DNA from: Variovorax sp. 679
GTDB taxonomy: Bacteria; Pseudomonadota; Gammaproteobacteria; Burkholderiales; Burkholderiaceae_C
DNA: 52,883 nt
Assembly (NCBI RefSeq): GCF_003952185.1
Contig: NZ_RXFS01000024.1
Coordinates: 1 to 52,883 of the forward strand
Reading direction: 5' to 3'
Both the position numbers and the translations under genes were made by a program. Shown piece by piece: positions 35,537-44,152 of this stretch (the stretch's first letter is position 1; each line of letters starts with the position of its first letter). Under the pieces are notes generated by a model. The model was not told the DNA's origin. It saw only the letters and a program-made list of their open reading frames with translations, and ran no database searches.

Positions 35537-35746
35537 GATTGATGACCTTCCCGCGTGTGTGGATGACCGCACCGGCGTCCGCTCTTTTTCTCTTCCTGGC
35601 TCTGGCCGGCGCGGGACTTGCCGGCCGGAGGCCGACGCGCACTTATACGCCTCGCAGCCTGCGACCACATGAACAACCATGCGTGCAGTCGGAGCGGTCT
35701 CGGCACGCCCGGCCTTAACGCTGGCCTAACAGTTGCATAAAAGTTC

Positions 35747-35752
35747 TATAAA
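35747..35752 (+). promoter_or_regulatory. Candidate -10 for the RND efflux operon
   Basis: TATAAA lies 46 bases ahead of ATG 35799, inside an AT-rich run that stands out from the flanking sequence. No good -35 at the right distance is visible. Confidence 0.3.
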
Positions 35753-35798
35753 CCACGGCTCATAGATTGCCCGCTCGTTCCCTGAAGCGAAGAAACCG

Positions 35799-37385
35799 AT
35801 GAATGACATCGAAGCAAGGAAAGGTCGCGCCATTCGCCCGGCGCAGCCTCCCGTCAAGCAAGTACGCCGAAAGCATGCGGCCGTGCTCACGCAGGGCCTC
35901 ACGCTGGGCCTCGCACTCCTGCTGGGAGGCTGCATGCTCGGCCCGGACTACCGCCGGCCGGCCATCGACATTCCCGCGTCGTTCAAGGAAGACGACGGCA
36001 TCACCTGGCTGCGCACGCAGGCCGACCCGCAGGCGGCGCTGCCCGGCAACTGGTGGACCGCCTACGGCGACGAGCAACTCGGCTCGCTGATCGACCGGGC
36101 GCTCGCGGCCAACCAGAACATCGCGGCAGCCGAAGCCTCCTATCGCGCCGCGCGGGCCTCCGTGGCATCGAGCGAGGCCGGCCTCTATCCCACGCTCTCG
36201 GCCGGTGCGTCGGCCAGCCGCAGCCGCAACCTCGCGAGCAGCGGCAGCTCGTCGGGCAGCGGCACGCAGTCGACCCTGCTGTCCACGCAGGTCAGCGCGA
36301 GCGCCACGGCCAGCTGGGAGCCCGACCTGTGGGGCGAGGTGCGGCGCCAGGTCGAAGCCAGCCGTGGCAGCGCGCAGGCTTCGGGCGCACTGCTGGCGGG
36401 GCAGCGGCTGTCCATCGCCGCGACGCTGGCCAACAGCTATTTCGCGCTGCGCCAGCTCGACATCGACATCGCGCTGCTGGGCCAGCAGGAGCGCATCCGC
36501 GCACGCGTGCTCGAGATGACCCGCGCCAGCTTCCAGCATGGCCTGGTCGCCGCCGACCAGGTGCTGGTGGCGCAGGACAACCTGGCGGCGGCCATCGCCA
36601 CCCTGGCCGCCTCGCGCGCCGCACGCGCCCAGTACGAGCATGCGATCGCGGTGCTGACCGGCGTGCCTCCGGCGGCCTTTGCGATCGCCGCGCAGCCGGA
36701 CTACCGCTTCGCGCTGCCGCCCGTCCCGCTGGCCCTGCCCTCGCAGCTGCTGCAGCGCCGCCCCGACGTGGTGGCGGCGGAGCGCAACGCGGCTGCCGCC
36801 AATGCGCGCATCGGCGTCGCGCAGGCGGCCTTCTTCCCCTCGCTCACGCTGTCGGCCCAGGCCGGCTACCGCAACAACAGCCTGGCGCAGCTCTTCACCG
36901 CGCCGCACCGTTTCTGGACAGTGGGCCCCGCACTGGCCGGCACCCTGTTCGACGGCGGTGCACGCAGCGCCGCGCTGGAAAGCGCGCGCGCCGGCTACGA
37001 CCAGAGCGCGGCCAACTACCGGCAGACCGTGCTGGGCGCGTTCCAGAGCGTGGAGGACAGCCTCGCCTCCTATCAGCAACTGCAGAACCAGGCCAGCGCC
37101 TTCGCCGGCATCCTGCAGCGCAACCAGCAGCTGTTCGCCAGTGCGCGCGCGCAGCGCAGCGCCGGCAGCACCAGCGAACTCGACCTGCTGAGCCAGCAGC
37201 TCGCGCTTCTCACCGCCGAGCAGAACCTGCGCGATACGCAGGGGCTGCTCACGCAGAGCAGCGTCACGCTGATCAGGAACCTCGGCGGCGGCTGGCAATG
37301 GGACGACACCCAGGGCGCCCCTGCTCCCGCCTCCTCTGCCACAGCTTCTTCCTCCACACCCGCAACACCGCACACGACGCCCTAG
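35799..37385 (+). CDS. RND efflux outer-membrane lipoprotein (NodT/OprM family)
   Basis: 528 residues. A long basic N-region (about 33 residues) precedes LTLGLALLLGGC, a lipobox with Cys about 46, so the protein is lipid-anchored. Two OEP repeats follow: LIDRALAANQNIAAAEASYRAA with WEPDLWGEVRR, then the RRPDVVAAERNAAAANARIGVA block. A low-complexity Ser/Ala/Thr/Pro tail ends it. These proteins form the trimeric outer-membrane duct of tripartite pumps. It is first in the operon, five bases ahead of the adaptor gene; many relatives have the channel gene last, so the order is less common. Confidence 0.93.
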   Translation: MNDIEARKGRAIRPAQPPVKQVRRKHAAVLTQGLTLGLALLLGGCMLGPDYRRPAIDIPASFKEDDGITWLRTQADPQAALPGNWWTAYGDEQLGSLIDRALAANQNIAAAEASYRAARASVASSEAGLYPTLSAGASASRSRNLASSGSSSGSGTQSTLLSTQVSASATASWEPDLWGEVRRQVEASRGSAQASGALLAGQRLSIAATLANSYFALRQLDIDIALLGQQERIRARVLEMTRASFQHGLVAADQVLVAQDNLAAAIATLAASRAARAQYEHAIAVLTGVPPAAFAIAAQPDYRFALPPVPLALPSQLLQRRPDVVAAERNAAAANARIGVAQAAFFPSLTLSAQAGYRNNSLAQLFTAPHRFWTVGPALAGTLFDGGARSAALESARAGYDQSAANYRQTVLGAFQSVEDSLASYQQLQNQASAFAGILQRNQQLFASARAQRSAGSTSELDLLSQQLALLTAEQNLRDTQGLLTQSSVTLIRNLGGGWQWDDTQGAPAPASSATASSSTPATPHTTP

Positions 37386-37390
37386 CCGCC

Positions 37391-38605
37391 ATGCGCCTCC
37401 ACCATCTCCATTCATCGACGCGCTGGCGCCTCACGGCCGGCATCGCACTGGCCGCGACGCTGCTCGCGGCCTGCGGCCAGCAGGCAACCCCGCCTGCCCC
37501 ACCGCCGCCCGAGGTCGGCATCGTCACCGCGCAGCCGCGCGACGTGCCGCTGGTCAAGGACCTGGTCGGCCGGCTCTCGCCTTTCCTGAGCGCCAACGTC
37601 ACCGCCCGTGTGTCGGGCGTACTGCAACGCCGCACCTACGTGGAAGGCGCCAACGTCAGGCAGGGGCAGGTGCTGTTCGAGATCGACCCCGGCTTCTACC
37701 GCACGCAACTGGACAACGCGCTGGCCGTGCTCGCGCAGGACCAGGCCACGCTGGCCAACGCCCGCGTGACGGCGCAGCGCAACCGCCAGCTGCTGCCCGT
37801 GGGCTCGGTCTCGCAGCAGGCGGTGGACAACACCGACGCCGCCGAGCGCAGCGCCGCCGCCAGGGTGCGCGCAGACGAGGCTGCCGTGGCCACCGCGCGG
37901 CTCAACCTCGGCTACACCAAGGTGACCTCGCCCATCGACGGCATTGCCGGCCAGCAGCAGCTCACCGTGGGCGCGGTGGTGGGCAACGGCACCAGCGACG
38001 GAGGCGCCAACGGCACGCTGCTGGCCACCGTGCAGCAGATCGATCCGCTGTACGTCAACTTCACGGTGAGCGCCGACGAGCTGATGGCGCTGCGGCAGGC
38101 GCAGTCGCAGGGCCGGGTCGCGCTCGCGCAGCAGAACCAGGTGCAGGTGAAGGTCAGGCTGCCCAACGGCGCGCCGTACGAGCACCCCGGCACGCTGGAC
38201 TTCACCGCCGCCGTGGTGAACGCCGCCACCGGCGCGGTCAACCTGCGTGCGCGGCTGCCCAACCCGCAGCAGACGCTGCTGCCCGGCCTGTACGTCACGC
38301 TGTCCGCCGAACTGGGCGAGCAGAAGCAGGTGTTCCTGATTCCGCAGCGCGCGATCCTGCGCGACACGGTCGGTGCCTACGCGCTCGTGGTCGGCCCCGA
38401 CTCGAAGGTGCTGCGCAAGAACGTGCAGGCCAACACGGCGCGCGGCAGCGACTGGATCGTCACCAGCGGTCTCGCCGCGGGCGACCGCGTGATCGTGAGC
38501 GGCCTGCAGGGCGCCGCGCCCGGCAAGGAGGTCAAGGCTTCCGACTGGCGGCCTCCGGCGGCCGCGCCAGCTGCCCCCGCTTCCGCCCCTGCTCCCGCTC
38601 GCTGA
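37391..38605 (+). CDS. RND efflux periplasmic adaptor (MFP/AcrA family)
   Basis: 404 residues. ALAATLLAACGQQ is a lipoprotein signal with Cys about 28. Further on are the lipoyl/coiled-coil hairpin (GVLQRRTYVEGANVRQGQVL, then a Gln/Ala-rich helix pair and LNLGYTKVTSPIDG) and beta-barrel (ATVQQIDPLYVNFTV). The adaptor joins the inner-membrane pump and outer-membrane channel. A Pro/Ala-rich tail ends the protein. It follows the channel gene after five bases and precedes the pump by 12. Confidence 0.94.
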   Translation: MRLHHLHSSTRWRLTAGIALAATLLAACGQQATPPAPPPPEVGIVTAQPRDVPLVKDLVGRLSPFLSANVTARVSGVLQRRTYVEGANVRQGQVLFEIDPGFYRTQLDNALAVLAQDQATLANARVTAQRNRQLLPVGSVSQQAVDNTDAAERSAAARVRADEAAVATARLNLGYTKVTSPIDGIAGQQQLTVGAVVGNGTSDGGANGTLLATVQQIDPLYVNFTVSADELMALRQAQSQGRVALAQQNQVQVKVRLPNGAPYEHPGTLDFTAAVVNAATGAVNLRARLPNPQQTLLPGLYVTLSAELGEQKQVFLIPQRAILRDTVGAYALVVGPDSKVLRKNVQANTARGSDWIVTSGLAAGDRVIVSGLQGAAPGKEVKASDWRPPAAAPAAPASAPAPAR

Positions 38606-38617
38606 AGGACCGACCGC

Positions 38618-41600
38618 ATGCCGAAGTTCTTCATCGACCGCCCGGTCTTCGCCTGGGTCGTCGCCATCTTGATCTCGCTGGTCGGCGCCATCGCCGTGGG
38701 CCGGCTGGGCATCGCCTCGTACCCCAACGTCGCGCCGCCGCAGATCACGGTCACAGCCACCTATCCCGGCGCCAGCGCCGAGACGATGGAAACCACCGTC
38801 ACGCAGGTGATCGAGCAGCAGCTCATCGGCCTGGACAACCTGCTGTATTTCAGCTCCACCTCGCGCGCCAACGGCACCGCCACCATCACGCTGAGCTTCG
38901 CCACCGGCACCAACCCCGACACCGCCGCGGTGCAGGTGCAGAACAAGGTGCAGCTGGCGCAGCCGCTCCTGCCCTCGCAGGTCACGCAGCAGGGCGTGGT
39001 GGTGGCCAAGGCAAGCCCGGACATCCTGATGTTCATGCAGCTCATCTCGGACGATCCGACGATCGACTCGGGCCGCCTGAACGACATCATCGCCTCGCGC
39101 ATCCTGCCGGTGATCGCGCGCATCGACGGCGTGGGCAGCACCATCACGCCGGGCTCCGAATACGCGATGCGGCTGTGGCTCAACCCCGACAAGCTGCAAG
39201 CCTACGGTCTCTCCGCCAGCCAGGTGCTGGCCGCCGTGCAGGCGCAGAACGCCCAGTTCGGCGCGGGCTCGCTCGGCGCCGATCCGGCCGCGCCGGGGCA
39301 GGAAGTGACAGCCACCGCGGCGGCCGACACCCTCTTCACCTCGCCACAGCAGTTCCGCGACATCATCCTGCGCGCCAACAACGACGGCACCGTGGTGCAC
39401 CTTTCCGACGTGGCGCGCGTGGAGTTCGGCCCGCAGACCTACGGCCAGCGCGCCCTGCTCGACGGCAAGCCGGCGGGCGGCCTGGGCATCAACCTCGCGC
39501 CCGGCGCCAACGCGCTGCAGGTGGGCGAGACCATCAAGAAGCAGATGGACCTGCTCGTGCGCGAACTGCCCGGCGTGCGCTGGACGGTGGCCTACGACAC
39601 CACGCCCTTCATCACAGCCTCGATCACCGAGGTGGTGAAGACGCTGTTCGAGGCGATCGTGCTGGTGTTCCTGGTGATGCTGGTGTTCCTGCAGAACCTG
39701 CGCGCCACGCTGATCCCCACGCTGGTGATTCCGGTGGCGCTGCTGGGCACCTTCGCCGGCATGCAGCTGCTGGGCTTCTCGCTCAACCAGCTGACGCTGT
39801 TCGGAATGGTGCTGGCGATCGGCATCGTGGTGGACGACGCGATCGTGGTGATCGAGAACGTCGAGCGGCTCATGACCGAGGAAGGCCTGCCGCCCAGGGA
39901 GGCCACGCGCAAGAGCATGGGGCAGATCACCGGCGCCATCGTGGCGATCACGGTGGTGCTCACGGCCGTGTTCGTGCCCTCCGCGCTGCAGCCCGGGGCC
40001 ACCGGCATCATCTACGCGCAGTTCGCCTTCACCATCGCGCTGTCGATGGCCTGCTCGGCCTTCCTGGCGATGACCTTCACGCCCGCGCTGTGCGCCACGC
40101 TGCTCAAGCCCACCGACCACGCGCGCAAGAACGCGCTCTTCCGCGGCTTCGACCGCCTCTTCGACTGGGTGGCTCGCACCTACCACGGCCATGTGGGCTG
40201 GGCGCTGCGCCATGCGCCGCGCTGGATGCTGGCCTTCGTGCTCGTCACGGTGCTCACGGGCTTCCTCTATGCGCGTATGCCCACGGGCTTCGTGCCGGGC
40301 GAGGACCAGGGCTCGGTGCTGGTGTCGGTCACGCTGCCGCCCGGCGCCACGCTGGAGCGAAACGACCGCGTGATGGCGGAGATCCGTGAGCGCATCCTGA
40401 AGAGCCCGGTGGGCGCGAGCGTCGACGCGATCTTCCAGGCTCAGGGCTTCGGCTTCGCCGGCAACGCGGAGAACGCAGGCACGGTGTTCGTCAAGCTCAA
40501 GCCGTGGGAGCAGCGCGACAAGACCGCGATGGAGCTCATTCCCGAGATCACGCGCGCGCTGCGCGGCCTGCCCGACGCGCAGGCCATCGCCTTCAACCAG
40601 CCGGCCATCCGCGGCCTGAGCCAGCTCGGCGGCATCGACATGTTCCTGCAGGCGCGCGCCGGCCAGTCGCGCGCCGAGCTGGCGCAGGCCTCGCGCACGC
40701 TGGTGGAGAAGGCCGCCCAGAACCCGACGCTGTCGAGCATCCGTCCCAACGTGCTGCCCGACGCGCCGCAATGGCAGATCGCGGTCGACCGCGCGCAGGC
40801 CTACGCGCTGGGGCTGACGCTGACCGACGTCTACAACGGCGTCGCGATGCTGCTGGCGCCCACCAACGTCAACCAGTTCCGCTACGACGGGCGCATCAAG
40901 CGCGTGTACATGCAGGCCGACGCGCCCTTCCGCATGGGTCCCGAGGCGCTCGACCGTGTCTACACGCCGAGCACGCTGGCCGGCAGCGCGGGCGCGATGG
41001 TGCCGCTGTCGAGCGTGGTGAAGGCCCAGTGGGGCACAGGCTCGATCGCGCTGCAGCGCTTCAACGGCAACGCGGCGGTGCAGATCGTCGGCAACCCCGC
41101 GCCCGGCACTTCCACCGGGCAGGCGATGGTCACGCTGCAGGACATCGTGCGCAACGACCTGCCCGCGGGCTTCGGCTACGACTGGAACGGCCTGTCCTAC
41201 CAGGAACAGCAGGCCGGCAACTCGGCCACGCTGCTGCTGGTGCTGTCGGTGGTGGTGGTGTTCCTGTGCCTTGCCGCGCTGTACGAGAGCTGGTCGATAC
41301 CGGTGGCGGTGCTGCTGGTGGTGCCGCTGGGCATGCTGGGCGTGATCGCCTTCTGCTGGCTGGCCGGCTTCTCCAACGACGTGTTCTTCAAGATCAGCCT
41401 TGTCACGGTGATGGGCCTGGCGGCGAAGAACGCGATCCTGATCGTCGAGTTCGCGGTGGAGGCGCAGCAGCGCGGCCTGACGCTGTACGAATCGGTGCTG
41501 GAAGCCGCGCGGCTGCGGCTGCGCCCGATCCTGATGACCTCGATGGCCTTCATCCTGGGCGTGTTCCCGCTGATCGTCTCCAGCGGTGCCGGCGCGGTCT

Positions 41601-41809
41601 CGCGGCACGAGATCGGCATGGGCGTGACCGGCGGCATGCTGTTCGCGACCTTCCTCGGGCTGCTGATGATCCCGGTGTTCTACGTGGTGGTGCGGCGCGT
41701 GCTGGGCGACAAGATCGACGAGCCTTCGCGCAAGCTGGCGAAGACAGCAGCGAAACCGGAAGCAGGTCACGCGCCGCCCGACGAGTCCGCCGACGGCGTG
41801 CGCCCCTAA
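38618..41809 (+). CDS. RND efflux inner-membrane pump (HAE1/AcrB family)
   Basis: 1063 residues, normal length. MPKFFIDRPVFAWVVAILI is the standard HAE1 start. Twelve membrane helices flank two large periplasmic loops. The proton-relay aspartates are in VLAIGIVVDDAIVVIENVER, and the C-terminal half has FKISLVTVMGLAAKNAILIVEF. The C-terminal 30 residues are charged. It pumps hydrophobic or amphipathic compounds out through the adaptor and channel encoded upstream. No TetR or other repressor is adjacent. Its stop overlaps the stop of the convergent Crp-type gene by four bases. Confidence 0.96.
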   Translation: MPKFFIDRPVFAWVVAILISLVGAIAVGRLGIASYPNVAPPQITVTATYPGASAETMETTVTQVIEQQLIGLDNLLYFSSTSRANGTATITLSFATGTNPDTAAVQVQNKVQLAQPLLPSQVTQQGVVVAKASPDILMFMQLISDDPTIDSGRLNDIIASRILPVIARIDGVGSTITPGSEYAMRLWLNPDKLQAYGLSASQVLAAVQAQNAQFGAGSLGADPAAPGQEVTATAAADTLFTSPQQFRDIILRANNDGTVVHLSDVARVEFGPQTYGQRALLDGKPAGGLGINLAPGANALQVGETIKKQMDLLVRELPGVRWTVAYDTTPFITASITEVVKTLFEAIVLVFLVMLVFLQNLRATLIPTLVIPVALLGTFAGMQLLGFSLNQLTLFGMVLAIGIVVDDAIVVIENVERLMTEEGLPPREATRKSMGQITGAIVAITVVLTAVFVPSALQPGATGIIYAQFAFTIALSMACSAFLAMTFTPALCATLLKPTDHARKNALFRGFDRLFDWVARTYHGHVGWALRHAPRWMLAFVLVTVLTGFLYARMPTGFVPGEDQGSVLVSVTLPPGATLERNDRVMAEIRERILKSPVGASVDAIFQAQGFGFAGNAENAGTVFVKLKPWEQRDKTAMELIPEITRALRGLPDAQAIAFNQPAIRGLSQLGGIDMFLQARAGQSRAELAQASRTLVEKAAQNPTLSSIRPNVLPDAPQWQIAVDRAQAYALGLTLTDVYNGVAMLLAPTNVNQFRYDGRIKRVYMQADAPFRMGPEALDRVYTPSTLAGSAGAMVPLSSVVKAQWGTGSIALQRFNGNAAVQIVGNPAPGTSTGQAMVTLQDIVRNDLPAGFGYDWNGLSYQEQQAGNSATLLLVLSVVVVFLCLAALYESWSIPVAVLLVVPLGMLGVIAFCWLAGFSNDVFFKISLVTVMGLAAKNAILIVEFAVEAQQRGLTLYESVLEAARLRLRPILMTSMAFILGVFPLIVSSGAGAVSRHEIGMGVTGGMLFATFLGLLMIPVFYVVVRRVLGDKIDEPSRKLAKTAAKPEAGHAPPDESADGVRP

Positions 41810-42528
41810 CCGGCGCTCACCAGCCTCTGGAGCGCATCGAGCGACAGCAGCTCGATGCGCCCGTAGCCCAGCGCGATCACACCCTCGGTCGACAGCGCGT
41901 TGAGCTCCTTCGACAGCGTCTGGCGCGTCACGCCGAGCATCATCGCCAGCGCCTCCTGCGGCAGCTGCAGCTCGTGCCGCAGGTGCACCGACTGCGTGGC
42001 GTCGCCGCGCGCCAGCACCAGCAACCGGTGTGCCACGCGCGCGCGCAGGCTGCGCAGCGTGGCGTCTTCCGCCAGGCCGTAGAGCATGCGCACACGCGCC
42101 GCCAGCATCGCGGCGATGGCGTTGGAAAACACCACCTCGCGCATCAGCTGCACGAAGGCCGCGGGCGGCACCACCAGCAGGTCGAGCGCTTCCAGCGCGG
42201 TTGCGTCGTGGGTGCGCGGCGAGCCGTCGATCAGCGTGATCTCGCCGAACCAGTTGCCCGGCTCCAGCACCGCGAGGATGGCCTCGCGGCCGTCCTGCCG
42301 CAGCGAGGAGATCTTGATCGTGCCCGCCACCAGCCCGTAGAAGCCGCCGCCCGTCGCATGGAGCGGATCGCCCTGGCGGAACACCATCGCGCCGCGCCGC
42401 ACGTGGTGGAGCTCGGCCGCGGCGACCAGCGCCTCGCGCTGGGCTCTCGGCATGCTCATGAACCACGGATTGCCTTCCAGCGCGGCACGGTGCGTGGCGG
42501 ACAGGCGCGGTTTCGGGGAGGTGGCCAT
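41806..42528 (-). CDS. Crp/FNR-family transcriptional regulator
   Basis: 240 residues from ATG 42528; an ATG at 42573 would add 15. The cyclic-nucleotide-like beta barrel (about 15-135) has GGGFYGLVAGTIKISSLRQDGREAILAVLEPGNWFGEITLIDGSPR, a typical effector fold. The C-terminal helix-turn-helix is ELQLPQEALAMMLGVTRQTLSKELNALSTEGVI. No Cys cluster for an FeS centre is present, so it is not FNR-like in oxygen sensing. No Shine-Dalgarno is visible at either start. It is divergent from the HD/aldolase pair and its 3' end overlaps the RND pump gene. Confidence 0.9.
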   Translation of the reverse strand: MATSPKPRLSATHRAALEGNPWFMSMPRAQREALVAAAELHHVRRGAMVFRQGDPLHATGGGFYGLVAGTIKISSLRQDGREAILAVLEPGNWFGEITLIDGSPRTHDATALEALDLLVVPPAAFVQLMREVVFSNAIAAMLAARVRMLYGLAEDATLRSLRARVAHRLLVLARGDATQSVHLRHELQLPQEALAMMLGVTRQTLSKELNALSTEGVIALGYGRIELLSLDALQRLVSAG

Positions 42529-42573
42529 GAAAGAGGTGTGACAGGAAATCGGGGGTTTACCAGAACCCCGCAT

Positions 42574-42602
42574 TGTCAAATTCTTGACAGTTGATGGTCA
42601 AG
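42574..42602. promoter_or_regulatory. Cluster of TTGAC half-sites between Crp-type and HD-domain genes
   Basis: TGTCAA-ATTC-TTGACA (42574-42589) is a perfect inverted repeat. CTTGAC (42583-42588) and GTCAAG (42597-42602) form a second one overlapping it, and TTGA-TGG-TCAA lies at 42591-42601. The spacing TGTCA-N6-TGACA is that of Crp-family sites with one changed base. TTGACA is also a consensus -35 on each strand. A -10-like TACAGT lies at 42611. Confidence 0.55.
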
Positions 42603-42654
42603 CGCAGGCATACAGTGACCAGCTCCCCACAAGACAAGAACGGAGACTCCGGCG

Positions 42655-43245
42655 ATGAACGCACGCGCAAGTTTCAAGAGCATGCAGGAAAGCACGCGCG
42701 AAGACTGGCAGCTGATCGGTGGCGAATTCATGCAGTTCGCGGGCGGCCTGCCCGCGCGCGTGATCAAGCACCTGCAGATCCTCGAAGGCGACTACGGCGG
42801 CTTCCCGGTCGACCGCTACACCCACTCGCTGCAGACCGCCACCCGCGCCCTGCGCGACGGCCGCGACGAGGAATACGTGGTGTGCGCGCTGCTGCACGAC
42901 ATCGGCGACACGCTCGGCAGCTTCAACCACCCCGACATCGCCGCCGCCATCCTCAAGCCCTTCGTGAGCGAGGCCAACCACTGGATGGTGCAGAACCACG
43001 GCATCTTCCAGGGCCACTACTTCTTCCACCACATCGGCCTGGACCGCGACATGCGCGACAACTTCAAGGGCCACCCGCACTACGAGCGCACGGCCGAGTT
43101 CTGCGCGCTCTACGACAACCCCGCCTTCGACCCCAAGGCCGAAACGCTGCCCATCAGCGAGTTCGAGCCCATGCTGCGCCGCGTGATGGCGCAGCCGAAG
43201 CAGAGCATCTACAAGGCCGCGCTGACCGAGCCCGCGGCCGCCTGA
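42655..43245 (+). CDS. HD-domain protein, possible mixed-valent diiron oxygenase/phosphohydrolase relative
   Basis: 196 residues. Metal-type residues are His57 (HSLQTATRAL), His81-Asp82 (ALLHDIGDTLGSFNHPD), His92, His115 or nearby, His125/His126 (YFFHHIGLD) and Asp154 (ALYDNPAFDP). The HSLQ...LLHDIG pattern recalls PhnZ and myo-inositol oxygenase-type HD oxygenases as well as HD phosphohydrolases, so chemistry is open. The gene starts 31 bases before an aldolase gene and lies opposite a Crp-type regulator, which suggests one catabolic or sensing unit. No substrate can be read from the sequence. Confidence 0.75.
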   Translation: MNARASFKSMQESTREDWQLIGGEFMQFAGGLPARVIKHLQILEGDYGGFPVDRYTHSLQTATRALRDGRDEEYVVCALLHDIGDTLGSFNHPDIAAAILKPFVSEANHWMVQNHGIFQGHYFFHHIGLDRDMRDNFKGHPHYERTAEFCALYDNPAFDPKAETLPISEFEPMLRRVMAQPKQSIYKAALTEPAAA

Positions 43246-43276
43246 CCCACACGACACAGACTCGAGGACCAATCCC

Positions 43277-44044
43277 ATGAACGCCTTCGCCCAACCCGAA
43301 ATCCAGAAGCTCGTCTCCGCCGAGGAGTGGCAGCTGCGCGTCGACCTCGCCGCCTGCTACCGCCTCGTGGCGCTGCACGGCTGGAGCGACCTCGTCTTCA
43401 CGCACATCAGCGCGCGCATTCCTGGCCCGGAGCATCACTTCCTGATCAACCCCTACGGCCTGATGTTCGACGAGATCACCGCGTCGAGCCTGGTCAAGGT
43501 CGACCAGCAGTGCAACAAGATCATCGACTCGCCCTACCCCGTGAACCCGGCGGGCTTCGTGATCCACAGCGCGGTGCACGCCGCGCGGGAAGACATCCAG
43601 TGCGTGCTGCACACCCACACCCGCGCCGGCATCGCCGTGAGCGCGCAGAAGAACGGCGTGCTGCCCATCAGCCAGCAGTCGACCTTCGTGCTGGCCTCGC
43701 TGGCCTATCACGACTACGAGGGCGTGGCTTTCCGCGACGACGAGAAGCCGCGCCTGCAGGCCGACATGGGTAATGCGAACTTCCTCATGTTGCGCAACCA
43801 CGGCCTGCTGACCTGCGGCAAGACCATTGCCGACGCCTTCCTTTCGATGTACACCTTCGAGGCCACCTGCCAGATCCAGATCGCGGCGCAGTCCGGCGGC
43901 AGCGAACTCACGCACGTGGACCCGCGCATCGTGGAAGGCGTGGGCCAGGCCATGAAGGTGCAGACTGGCGGCATGGGCGGCCAGTTCGTCTGGCCGTCGC
44001 TGATCCGCAAGCTCGACCGCATCGACGACAGCTACAAGCAATAA
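43277..44044 (+). CDS. Class II aldolase/adducin-family protein
   Basis: 255 residues. Zinc-binding residues are in VLHTHTRAGIAVS (His-x-His) and the late FLMLRNHGLLTCGKTIADAF block; GWSDLVFTHISARIPGPEHHFLINPYGLMFDEITASSLVKVD is the classic N-terminal half of the fold. Catalytic family members act on phosphorylated sugars or decarboxylate hydroxy acids, while others are non-enzymatic. SD-like GAGGA precedes ATG 43277. It follows the HD-domain gene, and a strong terminator ends the pair. Substrate unknown. Confidence 0.88.
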   Translation: MNAFAQPEIQKLVSAEEWQLRVDLAACYRLVALHGWSDLVFTHISARIPGPEHHFLINPYGLMFDEITASSLVKVDQQCNKIIDSPYPVNPAGFVIHSAVHAAREDIQCVLHTHTRAGIAVSAQKNGVLPISQQSTFVLASLAYHDYEGVAFRDDEKPRLQADMGNANFLMLRNHGLLTCGKTIADAFLSMYTFEATCQIQIAAQSGGSELTHVDPRIVEGVGQAMKVQTGGMGGQFVWPSLIRKLDRIDDSYKQ

Positions 44045-44069
44045 GACCTTCGTCGGTCCCGGTTTCCAC

Positions 44070-44112
44070 GGCTGCCAGCGCCTGCGCGACAGGTGCTGGC
44101 AGCCATTTTTTT
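44070..44112 (+). terminator. Rho-independent terminator after the aldolase gene
   Basis: GGCTGCCAGC (44070-44079) pairs with GCTGGCAGCC (44095-44104). The stem continues inwards as GCCTG/CAGGT (one G-U pair) around a CGCGA loop, and seven T follow after one A. This closes the HD-aldolase unit before the transporter gene. Confidence 0.9.
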
Positions 44113-44152
44113 ACCGCATCAAAACTACAAGAGCCACCGAGGAGACAACCCA

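Noticed and set aside
37412..42466. Very long minus-strand open frame opposite the RND genes
   Set aside because: High-GC coding DNA commonly leaves the complementary frame open. The translation is His/Arg/Gln-rich with no domain and opposes three certain genes.
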